Of a stretch of 64,000 nucleotides of DNA, positions 47,180 through 58,399 are shown one piece after another. The stretch is from Ypsolopha sequella (lineage: Eukaryota; Arthropoda; Insecta; Lepidoptera; Ypsolophidae). The position numbers were made by a program, and so were the translations under genes. The stretch lies in assembly GCA_934047225.1 (NCBI GenBank), contig OW203987.1:9451501-9515500 (forward strand). The letters are read 5' to 3'. Each line of letters opens with the position of its first letter. Within the stretch, counting starts at the first letter, position 1. The notes beneath the pieces were generated by a model. The model was not told the origin of the DNA. It saw only the letters and a program-made list of their open reading frames with translations, and searched no databases.

Positions 47180-47470
47180 GTCCCCGTTACTCCAGGCGGA
47201 AAGATCCGCAGTGCGAGAGGGATGGAATCGGGGAAAAGTAATAAAATGTCGGTTTTAAATTAATAAAAAATTAACTAAATAGCTATGAAAATTTCCATTT
47301 CCAGTAATTTAGGTATTGTTAAAACCCATCTCGATAAATATTTTTGAAGTGTGTCTACTACCCCAATTTGTCAGAATATCAAAAAAGTGTAAATTTAGAC
47401 CTCATTTCAATAATTATTTCTATCGAGTGAAATTCCTCCAATCGCGTTTCTGATAAACCAAAATCTAGAA
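47180..47470 (+). repeat. Old dispersed repeat, copy at 47 kb
   Basis: 'gttactccaggcggaaagatccgcagtgcgagagggatgga' then 'gacctcatttcaataattatttctatcgag' ~230 bases later, as in the copies at 19, 35 and 58 kb. Confidence 0.6.
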
Positions 47471-47974
47471 AAAAGTCCCAAAATTGTTATACTAATTTAT
47501 TTAACTTGGGATTGGGACTACTTTTGAACAGCAGATAAATAACTTCAAAAAGTGTCAATATTGAGGATATACCCCCTTAATTTCTAAAAGATTTCTTTTT
47601 ATTTATTTTTTTACAGAATATTCGTCATTTTAGGACAAAGTTTTTATTATTTTGGTATATAAATTAACCAAAAACTTTTTTATGATTTCTTAAAGAATTT
47701 TCGGATATGACATCACTTGAGAATTTTAGACATTAGCGATTGTGATGTTTGATTGCCTATACTCATCTGTCATCCATCTATCAAATCAGACGGAAGCAAA
47801 TTATAATAAATGTATCTTGATAGCACATTTATAAACAGCCTTTTCTCAAGTGACGTCACACGAAGGCAAACGGAAGTTTTTCGTAAAAACATTCATCATC
47901 GTAAGGCTTTTTGACCAAAAATTCTAAAATACGGCTCATTAAACCAAAATCTCGAATAAACCGAATGTTTATCG

Positions 47975-48300
47975 TGGGTAATATCTCATCGAGTACCAGC
48001 ATGAGACAGTTAGTGTGAGAAGTAGGACAAAAAGTTACTCCTAAAAAAGCCGGCAGACCTTGGCGAAACTTGGCAAGTTTTGTACAGTCATGAAAAAAAG
48101 TGAGGCTTTTTTCATATCAAAATATCTCATGTAGTACCAGTATCAAACTTAGGTTCATACGATAACACTCAATTAGTATAGGTAGAAAAATACTTGGTGT
48201 CGCGAGTCGGCCTGGCCGTTTAGTTAGTCAAACCGATTTTAGAGGCGCATTATTCCATCGAGTACCAGCTTATTGTGGCCACAACAACCTGTGATGAACC
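47975..48300 (+). repeat. Decayed tandem repeat marked by 'catcgagtaccag'
   Basis: 'tatctcatcgagtaccagcatgaga' (~47984), 'tatctcatgtagtaccagtatcaaa' (~48122) and 'attccatcgagtaccagctta' (~48251) are spaced about 130-138 bases apart. The rest of each unit is poorly conserved. Confidence 0.45.
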
Positions 48301-48691
48301 GGCCGTTTTTCCTGTACGAACAAATTTATGTTGGTATTCCTCAATGATATTTCACGACATTTTGGTAAGACTTAATATCCAGACCTTTAAATTTGGGATC
48401 GCAGTTACGGAAGGGGTAGGGGGGACTATACAGTCTCCCCCTTATAACTTACCAAAAGTATTAGACACCTGTCACTAGCAATATTGTTCCTAGTCATGGT
48501 CTAATTAAATTGGGACATTCAGGGCATAAGGGTCGTTTTCGGGGATGACTTCTACGTCATCTAGTCTTAGCGGATGATGTCTACGTCATACAAGAAACCT
48601 ACATTTAAAATTTCATGTTTCTTGATCCAGCCGTTTGGTCTAGGCGTTGATAGATTAGTCAGTCAGTCAGGTATGCTTTTAAATACATATA

Positions 48692-48927
48692 CAATGTGTA
48701 ACAGAACGGTGTTCCCATACTTGAAGAGCTTATTCAGTCAATGGTATAGAACAACTTTTACTATGGAGCCAACCCTGAAATACATTTCGGCCGAGCGGCA
48801 TTGCATTTTTTTATGAAAGGGTCAATTTTTTTTTCAAGATACAGGGTTTGTTCCATAGTAAAAGTTGTTCTATACCATTGACTGAATAAGCTCTTTAAAT
48901 ATGGTTACACCTTTCTGTTACACCTTG
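48692..48927. mobile_element. Hairpin MITE with TA duplication, 236 bp
   Basis: Flanked by TA. CAATGTGTAACAGAACGGTG at the left pairs with 'cacctttctgttacaccttg'. ~80-base arms share 'gagcttattcagtcaatggtatagaacaacttttactatgg' in inverted form. The 80-residue frame across it is fortuitous. Confidence 0.9.
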
Positions 48928-48964
48928 TATGAGCCACCCATAATCAACATAAATTAAAATATTA

Positions 48965-49075
48965 CTGATAAACCAAATAAAACCCGCCGGCTCACTTTTA
49001 TCCGTGTTGAAAAAATTATAAAAACGAATAGTGGGTCAGCGGCAATTTCTGCGATGGTATATAATGTTTGTGTTG
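48965..49075 (+). repeat. Second copy of the 45.9-kb repeat
   Basis: 'acccgccggctcacttttatccgtgttgaaaaaattataaaaacgaatagtgggtcagcggcaatttctgcgatggtatataat'. Confidence 0.6.
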
Positions 49076-49720
49076 TCAAAGAAAGGACTCGACCCTACCA
49101 CCAACGCACTCTTCTCACTAAAGAACAGTTTCCTGGTAAACGCCTTTCAAAAAGGAATTCATTCGTCTCGCCCTAATCTTATTATTTACTCAGACAATGA
49201 AGAGGCGCCCACGCACTACACTACGGTTTCACACGCACGCGCATCAAACTGAGTCACTAAATTATCAATTTATCACCTCTATTACCCAGGTAATAAAGAT
49301 CTTGCTTGGATCAATCACATTATATTGCACAGCACGCAAGAAACGAAAAGGAGAGTTGCGGGAATTACATATTTGAAAAGAATCGGCAATGAAAATACCA
49401 TCAGTCATTCAATATGTTCGGCGATCAATGAACTCGTACCATCGCGGATACTGCTGCTGACCCATTTTTACTTTATTAAATAATTTCAATAAGATCAAAA
49501 ACGTGACACTCTGATTACCGAAATATTCATTATCATTATTTTTGATTTTTTTCCAGTTGACAATTTATTTCATGACATATACACATATATATTATTTTTA
49601 TTGTTTTTTATATATTTTATTAGTATGTATTTATCATTATATATTAATACGTTTATCTATTAATATTGAAATATATATATAATTAAAAATAGTACACCAC
49701 CATTTCAGCAATCATTCTAA
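49076..49720. other. No gene recognised
   Basis: An open frame at 49031-49252 overlaps the repeat and has no motif. Strongly A+T-rich near 49560-49690. Confidence 0.4.
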
Positions 49721-49724
49721 ACAT

Positions 49725-49880
49725 TTTCATCCACCCAAAGGTTGTCTGGAAGAGATCGCTTTAAGCGATAAGGCCGCCTGTTTGTGCTACATAATACGTT
49801 AGTTAAAATTAAGTATTTATATTTCTGTTCCTTTTTATATGGTGTACAAATAAAGTTGTATTGTATTGTATTGTATTGTG
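49725..49880 (+). repeat. LINE 3' end with (TATTG)n tail
   Basis: 'aaaggttgtctggaagagatcgctttaagcgataaggccgcctgtttgtgctac ... gtacaaataaagttgtattgtattgtattgtattg' is a familiar lepidopteran LINE 3' end: a hairpin (gatcgctttaagcgat), an AATAAA and a pentanucleotide tail. Confidence 0.75.
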
Positions 49881-50439
49881 AGATAGCGACATTTTTCATG
49901 ATAGTAAATATAATACAACAGTAAAATTAATAATAATTCTCCAATTCTTGATTTTTTGTTGAGCGAGTTAACGGATTGACTAATTAGTACATACGAATAT
50001 AACAAGATAATGATATTAATGAGTATAGTTACCTCGACAAGTAATTATTGAGTATTAAGCAGTATGATTAATTATCGTGTTATAATACCGGTTATAATCA
50101 TAAATCAATTTAATTAACGCTTTCCGTAGTATAAAAGGAATCTTTGATTGTGTCATATTTACTAAATAAAATCAATACATATAATAAAAGAGTAGAACGC
50201 GGTGTGTCTGTACATTGAAGAAAAGTAATACAAATATAAAGGGGGTTATGAGTATAAGATCTAGGGGCTACAGCCGCCTAGCCCCCCCCCACCCCTGGAT
50301 CCGCTACTACGATACCTTCCCTTCTACCAACACAACGAACTGTTTTCTCAATAAAATAAAACACGAATGAAAAGCTTGTTAGATAAATAGTCGGAATGCG
50401 AAACCCGCTTATACTCTTCGACCATTGCAAGTAGGACAC
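49881..50439. other. No gene; repeat scrap
   Basis: 50165-50250 ('caatacatataataaaagagtagaacgcggtgtgtctgtac...gaaaagtaata...aaaggggg') matches 63570-63645. Confidence 0.5.
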
Positions 50440-50833
50440 AATAGTAGTTTATGCTACAAGGGCGCAAAGGAATAAATTACGAGGACGATTTAAAACATGA
50501 GCGTAGCGAGTGTTTTAAACGTAACCGAGTAATTTATTGCTTTTACGCCCGTGTATCATACTACGTTTTTCAATGCATAGTGTGAGGAAATGAAAACAAA
50601 TATAATCTTGTGAACTTTAAATTATAATTGGTTTAAAAGGACTATATCCAGAGCCGTTAAACAGTGGAAAAAAAAGTATAACATCTATGGTACACAGGAA
50701 AGGCTTCAGGTTAGCCAACCATTTTAAATAAATAAAAAAAATAATAATAATAAAGCCCTAGGGCAAAATAATCGACTTTCTGTTCGGTTTTGATGCATAA
50801 AAAGTGGGCCTTTACGAGCACATGCATTGAAAA
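50440..50833 (+). repeat. ~390-bp repeat with palindromic head, copy C
   Basis: Same head and tail as copy B, with small internal indels; ends 'gcattgaaaa'. Confidence 0.92.
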
Positions 50834-51460
50834 CCTATTTATTCTATTAGTCCGCGGATAGCTTGATTAATAGTTGATACCTATCAAAAGAAAGGGGCAA
50901 TAAAATAATTAATTATAGGCTCACAAGCCATTTTCCTCCCACTTACGTCGTGAGTTCCGCATCGGAGATCTAACGACCACGTTTAGGAAAGCGGAACACA
51001 TCTCGTGGAAACAAAAGATAATTTACGATTTATTAATGGACGCCAAACAAAAGTGCAACTGAGAATTACTCGTTAGCAAACCGCAGAAACGTGATCTTCT
51101 TTTATTGTTGTTGTAATCAACAAGACTAACTATCTTTTGGACAGTGAAAAGTAGATTTTATATCAAAGAAGCAAGGACTACTATCGACTTCCTACAAATC
51201 AGGAGATTACATTGTCTACTGTAGTAGCTCTTGTATGAAATTGACAACGTAGCTTTACTTGAACTGCTACCATCGTGTAATAGAAATGTTTGTTATATTT
51301 GTTATTCTATGGTATAAATATATTAACCTTTAAAAAGCTTCTTGACTTGTTTTATATATACATATGTATAGGAGTAAATAATTAAATAAAATACTTTATA
51401 TTATAAAATTAAAAAGCTCAAGATATATGTCGGGTCAGTTGAGTATACTGATGCCGGGTC
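50834..51460. other. No gene recognised
   Basis: Nothing supportable. Confidence 0.4.
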
Positions 51461-51640
51461 CAGATCTAACCCGATTTTCATTTTTCCGGGATAAAAAGTA
51501 GCCTATGTCACTCTCCGGCCCATAAACTATCTCTGTGCAAAAAATCACGTCGATCCGTTGCTCCGTTGCAGCGTGAAAGAAGGACAAACTAACAAACACA
51601 CTTTCGCATTTATAACAGGGGTACGGATTTGGTAAGAAAA
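51461..51640 (+). repeat. Widespread insect repeat ('ttccgggataaaaagtagcctatgtcac')
   Basis: 'ttccgggataaaaagtagcctatgtcactctccggcccataaactatctctgtgcaaaaaatcacgtcgatccgttgctccgttgc ... aaacacactttcgcatttata' is a common dispersed repeat of insect genomes; class not certain. Confidence 0.65.
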
Positions 51641-52354
51641 TTCCTATTAATAAAACTAGGTTGTATGTATATCCATGAACAGTATAACTAGGTTGCAGGT
51701 CACCACGCTCTATCGGACACGTTTTGTAAATGTTACGTCCGGTTCTCGTTATTCATTATTGCATTGGAAACAATAAACTCAATTAGCAAATAATAAACTA
51801 GACAGATATCCGTCATTCTTGAAGTTTAAGTGAATCAGCTTGAAATATTCAATAAATACATAATACCTACGTATGCCGACCAAATTGACGACATACTGAA
51901 GAAGGGCAAAGTCAAATGTACTCGGAATAGAACTTGTAAAACTAGATTGAGGGATGTGCAAGAAGCGAAATTGGTGTGTCAGGATCGTAGCAGATGTAAA
52001 TATCTGGGAGACGGGCAAATGTAAGTAAATTACAGAAAAAAAGTACGAGTGTGACTTGCATTCCACAGTCCAAACACCTCTGAGACACCTTCGTGATTCA
52101 TGTCGTGACGATATCTATTTTCACCTCACTAGCTCGAAAAGCGCGCCTTTGTTGCTTAAAACCAGTGAGCAAAATTCAATTTTACTCAGTTAGTGAAGAA
52201 AAGTGTTTTGAATTAAGAACCTGTAAATTGACATTCCGTATTTCATTGGCTCACGAAACGTTCAGCAACTTCATAATTAACTGATAGAAAAAGGGATAGT
52301 ATAGTGTGTATGTAGGACATGTAGGTATGTAGTCAATGAGGTAGTAATACTCAC
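51641..52354. other. Intron-like, no gene
   Basis: Contains open frames on both strands (51779-52284) without motifs. It would be the start of the large intron after the candidate exon at 52355-52476. Confidence 0.4.
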
Positions 52355-52476
52355 AGCGAGTTCCTCACTGGTGTATGCGGTGAGGGTGCGCCGGTCCTGC
52401 TGCAGCACGCAGTAGAACGGCTCCCAGGAGGGAGGTACCCCCGCACTGGCTCCGCCCACCGCACCAGCTGCTGATT
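52355..52476 (-). CDS. Candidate host-gene exon, PH-domain-like
   Basis: On the minus strand, acceptor TTTGTTAACAG|AATC and donor CGCT|GTGAGT enclose 122 bases, open in one frame (two leading bases, ends phase 0): SAAGAVGGASAGVPPSWEPF, YCVLQQDRRTLTAYTSEELA. The pattern W-x-P-F-Y-x-V-L-x-x-D-x2-T-L-x-x-Y is what the first strands of a pleckstrin-homology (PH) domain look like, with the usual membrane/lipid-binding role; 40 residues are too few for a sure assignment. Strong G+C bias against an A+T-rich background and lack of transposon motifs support a host exon. The next same-strand candidate, at 38368-38557, begins in phase 0, so the two could be spliced across a ~13.8-kb intron (inference). 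Confidence 0.65.
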
Positions 52477-52609
52477 CTGTTAACAAACCAGAGGACAGGG
52501 TCAGTAAGATGACAATAGGCATACTGAAATAGTAAAGGTTGACATCTTCATGTGGTCTAGAAACGGACGTAAGATATACATAGAGACAGAAGTTGTAAAG
52601 TATCTATAC

Positions 52610-53033
52610 CAGGGGTTCTTAAACTTTTAATAGTCACGGACCCCTTGTACAATTTCAAAATCTGATGGACCCCTTCCAAACCTAATTACAGAAAAAGCAC
52701 TACTTTTTAATAAATAAATAAATAAATTACATAAGTGATAATGTTTTAAACTGTTGAATCGAGCACGAACAATCACGAAAAGGAATATTTACATCCACTT
52801 ATACCCGAAAAGTAACAATGGTTTGTTTGTTAAGTTTTTTTTATGGTGTATGTTATAATTAGCCTGATGTTTTGTTCATATTGATGGTATCAATACATAT
52901 TTTCATTTTCACTTGCGCGGTAAAGACACAATAGCGCTGTGCGGCGTTCGGTATCAGACATCATGCCACAGACCCCCAGCCCTCACGCTACGGACCCCTT
53001 GAGGGTCCATGGACCCCAGTTTAAGAAACCCTG
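52610..53033. mobile_element. hAT-type MITE with perfect 8-bp duplication, 424 bp
   Basis: ATCTATAC occurs at 52602-52609 and 53034-53041, directly flanking CAGGGGTTCTTAAACTTTTA and the inverted end 'ccagtttaagaaaccctg'. Inner inverted blocks 'cggaccccttg' / 'caaggggtccg'-type pair too. CAGGGGTTCTTAAA-type ends and 8-bp duplications are diagnostic of hAT elements. Non-coding. Confidence 0.93.
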
Positions 53034-53224
53034 ATCTATACCTACATAATATATTCACTAGTATATTTTCTTCTTCTTCGTACTTGTACTGTACAGTACG
53101 GTTCCAACAATTTACAATATTTTACAAGATTTTTCGTATTTTCCTGAATACCTATGTATTTAAGTCTAAATCCGCCCAGAAGTGCTCCCTAGACTTAGAG
53201 CCCGAAACTGGGAGAATTTAATCG

Positions 53225-53500
53225 GAGTACATGCCTAAATTGCAATAATATTTTAGTTTTTTTGTAAAGTTCCTGTTTTAGTTTGTAGACGCCTCCAAAA
53301 ATCAGGTCCAGGTTCAAGGAGTAGTCTAATTTTAAAGTCACGGCTTTTTATTGTTTTACCTTGTATTATTTCAGTTAATGTGGTGGTGTCTTTGTTTAAC
53401 TGAATGTTGTCAGATGCCCGCAACATTTGTTCATGAAATTGGTGACGAAACTTAAAACGTTCCTTGAGATAGGAAGGAGAAGAAGGATTGAAAAGAACAG
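53225..53500 (-). pseudogene. LINE C-terminal remnant (Jockey-like)
   Basis: Minus-strand frame 53594-53253 contains LFNPSSPSYLKERFKFRHQF and HEQMLRASDNIQLNKDTTTL, the C-terminal region after the reverse transcriptase of many insect non-LTR elements ('SP.YL..RF.F', 'LR.S.NI.L...TT'). The text then departs from the family and stops. Truncated and dead. Confidence 0.65.
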
Positions 53501-53731
53501 AGCATAGAAGGGAAAGGATACGGACATTCCACAAGCAAAGTAACGAAACTATAACCGTTAGTAATTGACTACACATGTGATGATGATGATCCACTTCGAC
53601 CGTTGTCGGTCATGGCAACCATTTCAACTCCAACTCGATACGGCGCTTGATACGGACAAGATTTTTCATACTATGTTGATGTTGTTATAAAAATCTGTGA
53701 GCCTAGAGCATGACCAACTCCAGTATATCTA

Positions 53732-54193
53732 GGATTCGTTTGAAGAAATTCGGACTCTCCTTGTATTGAAAAACATATATTTGGTTTATTAATCTTTTCT
53801 CTAGGGATCTTACGTATAAACAATGTACTAAGATTTATACTTTTGTCAAAAAAAAATGTTTTGCACCCTCTTTTTTTTTGGTTTTCAAACGTTCGCTTGA
53901 AGAACGCGGTTAAGAGATCAACTTGATTATTTTTTCATAAAATAGGTAATAGAAATATGAAGGTATATCACCTAAATTCAATATTTTTTTCCCTACAAAA
54001 TATTTCAGTATTAGCTAAAAACACACCAATTTGTTGTTTCGCTGCGTGATCACTAGTATTACGCGTCTTAGAAAAAGAGGCCAAAGAGCCAACATATAAT
54101 CGCCTCTATGAAAAGCAAATAAAGTCTTTGCCATTAGACTTATTGTGCTGGACGGGTAATAAAAAAGTTGCTAGAGTATGCCATCTTCTTAAG
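53732..54193 (+). repeat. Left arm of a widely spaced inverted repeat (~460 bp)
   Basis: Blocks 'tgaagaaattcggactctcc', 'atataatcgcctctatgaaaagcaaat', 'cagtattagctaaaaacacaccaatttgttgtttcgctgcgtgatcactagtattacgcgt' recur in reverse complement at 61194-61656. The copies appear roughly 85-90% alike by eye. Confidence 0.9.
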
Positions 54194-55257
54194 TTTACGT
54201 ATTTAGTATTTAAAAATTTGTTTGCTAACAATTTCGCTAACAACAAAAAAAAAGCCAATGGAAAACCCGTTACACCGATCTCAAAGTATTAGTTGTAAAT
54301 GTCCGTACGAGTGTTTCAAGGATTCACCATTGAAACTTCTCAAATCTTTACTCATCGGCTGTTCATTTGAATACCTGTCCATTGAATTATTCGCTACACC
54401 GACGACGGAGGAGGTCCGAAGCAAAAGGAATGTGTTATTTAAAATGTTTTATTCAAATCCAGAGCTAGTCTTGTGTAACTGGTTGAGTAACAGGGCATTA
54501 CAACATCGGACGCCTTCGGATGAGAAGGAAGCTCAGAAAATGATCACTAGTATGTAATTCAATGAAATGGATTAGAGAGAACTGAGCGGGCTGTTATTAC
54601 TTTGATGGCCTTTTGCTCTTACTTGAGATGGCAATCAGAGACATAATCTTTCAAGCGTACATCGTATACAAATGTTCGAGTTCCGTCAATGCCGATCAAC
54701 ACCACACATTTATTTTCTATGCTAATTTCTGGGGACCCTGCATCTAAATCAAAAACTTTTGCTTAGGCCATGGGCCGACAGCCAGGCAACGAAAAATCGC
54801 GAGAATAAATTCCGTTTTTTTACAAAACCCCAAAAGTCTCCATAAAAATAGCTTTTTCTTTTATTATCCCTTAATCAACAGATTTGACTTGACAGACCTT
54901 GATTTATTACAAGTTCTCTGTTATGAGCAAAGGACAATGACAGTAATTGTACCACTTGCTCGGCCAATGACGTAGCAGAGGCGCGGGCGCACGCTGCTGG
55001 CTACTCGTAAATTACTACAATAAGTATGTTCCACTTAATCTATTAACTGACTCATGCTGCCCAAATGCAACATTCAAGTACTTCGTTTTTTAATGCAAGT
55101 AAAAAATAACAATATAAAAAATTGCTCCAAAAGAATTCGTAAGCCAAAGTTCGTCCTTTGCTTCGTCCTTTGTTAGTCCGGAAAAAAAAAAACTGTCGAA
55201 TTGAGAACCTCCTCCTTTTTTGAAGTCGGTTAAAAATTGGTAATTATCGTATAATAA
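54194..55257. other. No assured gene; one 111-residue open frame
   Basis: 54222-54557 (+) encodes a protein-like 111-residue frame (CKCPYECFKDSPLKLLKSLL, then LFKMFYSNPELVLCNWLSNR) immediately inside the inverted-repeat arm; not recognised and possibly fortuitous. 55203-55234 ('gaacctcctccttttttgaagtcggttaaaaa') is a common lepidopteran repeat end. Confidence 0.35.
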
Positions 55258-55695
55258 TAGCCGTGTGGTGACCGGTAGAGTAGAATAGCACCAACCCAAT
55301 ACTCTAAGGGGTGTCGTAAAAGGCGACTAATGAGATATAAGGTGGTAGAGTTGATGCCGGGCTCTACCGTCACCATCTTACTTGGAGACCCCCTCGAAGT
55401 TATTCGGGGGAGAGTAAGAGGACAGCTCTCGAACAGGCATAAAACCAGGTGGCCCACCATGCTTGGGACTGATTGATTGCGGTATATCCATTCACAACAG
55501 CCGGGCCTTATATAAAACAGACTGGTGACGGGCAGCGGCGTCACTGGTGCGAGGGTTGCGGCACCGCGCTCACCAACCCGCCTGCCCAGCGTGTGTGAGT
55601 ATGGGTATTACTTCCAAGAGGACCGCCAAGAGTGACGAAATCTTGGAAAGGGCTATTGTCCAACAGTGGACGAAAAAAAAAAAAAGGCTGATAGA
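55258..55695 (+). repeat. Lepidopteran SINE/LINE-derived repeat, long copy
   Basis: 'agccgtgtggtgaccggtagagtagaatagcaccaacccaa ... aaaggcgactaatgagatataaggtggtagagttgatgccggg ... cgctcaccaacccgcctgcccagcgtgtgtgagtatgggta ... gaccgccaagagtgacgaaatcttgg' and an A-run at about 55674. Part is present in reverse at 9340-9560. Open frames across it are repeat-derived. Confidence 0.8.
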
Positions 55696-56140
55696 TGGAA
55701 TAGATGAATTGTCTAATAATAATAATAAATTCAACAGGAAAAGAAGTCCCGTCTAAGTAATTTTTGTAGATTATTGTCAGTTTTAATCAAAAAATGGTGC
55801 TGGTTGGTTCGATATCCAAATTCAAAAACAAACAAAGTAAAGTGGGTTAATGAACAAGTCAGTATAACTTAATTTTCCTTGTGTTATGTATCGTAGAGCC
55901 GATAACATCGTGAGAGAGTATCCGACAATAGCATGTCATACAATCTCCAAACTGCTGGCCTTCATGCTCGTTAATGGGTCTCGGTTTATTACATATTTAT
56001 CTACCTCTTTACATATAAATGTCCAAGTCATATTATAAATGCGAAATTTTGTTTGTTACTCTTTCACGTCCCGACATGAAATATGGCACATAACTACAGT
56101 AAAGGGTGAAGAACAACGCTTTTTATTCAGGAATGCATCA
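55696..56140. other. No gene recognised
   Basis: Nothing supportable. Confidence 0.4.
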
Positions 56141-56157
56141 GTCCCGAGGGATCTGGA

Positions 56158-56290
56158 AACTTTGACATCTGCCACTTTTGAAATATCTTAGTTTTGACAT
56201 CTATCACTTTTGTCACGTGTCGCTTTTGACATCTACTAACACTTCTGACATCTAACACTTTTATTTGGACATCTGTCAATTTTTAAATAT
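56158..56290 (+). repeat. Irregular TGACATCT / CACTTTTG micro-repeat
   Basis: TTTGACATCT-(g/a)(c/t)-CACTTTTG occurs five times with variation at about 56162, 56196, 56227, 56246 and 56267. Likely a decayed minisatellite. Confidence 0.6.
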
Positions 56291-56539
56291 AAAGTCAGTC
56301 ACAAAAACGGATATAAGTTTGTGTCTACTTATATAATATTGTTAACAAACTAATTACTAAGAACCTGTTTCAACACCTGCTGATAAACGATATCCAGAAC
56401 ATAAGTTTAAAAATGGAACACGTTTTGTATGTGTTATGTGATGTGTGTCAGCCACTATTACCGAATTCATTCTGGATTTCAAGGTATGGAAAAATTTGCA
56501 AAAGTTTGACAGCTTTAAAACGAGTATGGCATAATACTT

Positions 56540-57180
56540 TGAAGTTTAAGTGGCGGCATTCAGATGCATGGCCGTCCCTTCCCCTCCACGAGCTGTATCA
56601 ACCCTCCACCCGCTAAAATATGTGATTTGCATAAAAACAGTGTTTGCTACGAGAAAATAAATAAGAACGGAATTATTCCTTATAAAATTCTCTAATATTA
56701 TATTCTAACATTTATTTTGCCAATGAGGTATAGTTTCCCGGCAACAATAAGAGGAAACCAGAAAACTGATGACAAATCCACGATGACCAAAATACGTAAT
56801 TAAATTTCAGATTCAAGGATAACATTTCTATATAATACTTTATACATTTTAATTATAATATATTACTGACTTTTTAAATGATGGTTTTTCTTTTGTAAGC
56901 CTAAAAAACTCGTAATTGTGTCCTACAAAAATTGCCAGCTTTCTGTTAACGCTGCTGGTAAACGATTACATCTATCAAAATAAATGTAGGAACTTATTGG
57001 TAGGCAATTTTATAAAGAATAATTTGGCTTGAAATATTTTCTCGCAGCTTATTTAATTTTCCTGAAAATAGCATAAAACCTTACTTAGGCACACTTAGGG
57101 GGGAGGGGTGACACAATTCGTGGAGGGGAAGGGACGGTCATACATCTGAATGTCACCGTGTCAAGGTAATCACATATTCA
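56540..57180. mobile_element. Probable TIR element, ~80-bp arms
   Basis: 'cattcagatgcatggccgtcccttcccctccacgagctg' (~56547-56590) pairs with 'cgtggaggggaagggacggtcatacatctgaatg' (~57118-57153) and neighbouring blocks (accctccacccg / ggggggaggggt). Interior A+T-rich and non-coding. Confidence 0.6.
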
Positions 57181-57205
57181 TATTTATCAATCATATTATC
57201 ATACT

Positions 57206-57376
57206 GTAGTCTAAGCATGAAAACATCTCCCTTTCGTTGAGTTTGAAATTAAACTTAGGTGCCATACGTAGCTGTTAGTTCCGCTACTATCCGCTTGGAG
57301 CGGTTTCCCAGATTCCATACGATTTTGACGTAGTTTGAAACTCAAAGAAAGGAAGATGTTTTCATGCTTAGACTAC
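57206..57376. mobile_element. 171-bp hairpin MITE
   Basis: GTAGTCTAAGCATGAAAACA and its inverted partner bound the element; pairing goes on through 'tctccctttcgttgagtttgaaa'. Confidence 0.85.
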
Positions 57377-58399
57377 TGGTCTCGAAGCTGTTAAATTCTT
57401 GCCGCGAAAAAATTTAGAATTTATCACATTATATCAGCAAGTGGTGAAATAGGCCCTAAATAAACTAAAATTAAACCTATCTAAAGTTAAATAAATATTA
57501 ATAAAAATCCTACAAAATTACAGTACGTAAAAATCTTCTCTAGGTAGCTAGATCTAGAAGAAGATTTTATTTTCTCATGCTGCAGCATGGCAGAGTGCCC
57601 AAGAAATTTGCCGCATCGCAAGACTATATGGCAGCTGATACGTTGCGGCCAAAATAAATTCTAAATTAATTTAATTTAAAATAATTCAAGTAGAAACTAA
57701 TATAAAAGAAAAATAAATGAGTATTTACAATATTTTATGCTTTAGATGAATTAACACTATAAGTATAACTGTTTATTGTATATAATACAATAAATACACA
57801 TACATTTTCATATACTTACCCCAAATCCTATACATAGCAAACTTTTTTTTTATAGTAAATGTATTTTTGCACTATTACATTATTACTATTATAGTTAGAC
57901 GCTAAAATCGACTATTCCCATTTAAGACTACGTTTTGCATACAAATACGGAATCCAATGTATTTCCACCATTCTAATGAACATTTTAATGCACCGCACGA
58001 CTTTATCGTTTCGCAAATCGACTGGAAATTGTGTCGTACACAATAATAGTGACCATAAAAGCTCGGTTTCACCCAGACTTGGAGAGAACAAAATATCTAA
58101 CTGCAGAGAGCTCGTGATTCGAGAATAGCCACCGGCAATCGAACCGACTATCTCTGAGTCAGTCACGCACCGAACTTTACAGCTAAAACAAAACAACGCT
58201 TAGACGATCATAATAGCCAAGCTATAGTGCTAAAATATAATTTGCTTGCTATTTACCCGCACGGAAATACATTTTTCATTCTTGAGATGCAAATTAAGGC
58301 GATACTCGTATGTAAAAAATACGGGTGCTTCATTTCTGTGTATTTCATGCAACACACGGAAAGTTGTAATAAATTTCTGATATGCATTTTGACTATATA
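57377..58399. other. No gene recognised
   Basis: 57535-57575 has a small imperfect hairpin ('aaaatcttctctagg...agatctagaagaagatttt'). The minus-strand frame at 57912-58196 has no motif. Confidence 0.4.

Noticed and set aside
55258..55695. Possible host gene suggested by G+C-rich open frames
   Set aside because: The sequence matches a dispersed lepidopteran repeat with an A-run and LINE-type 3' text, and part recurs in reverse at 9.4 kb.
57912..58196. 94-residue minus-strand frame
   Set aside because: No motif, no splice context, and ordinary base composition.
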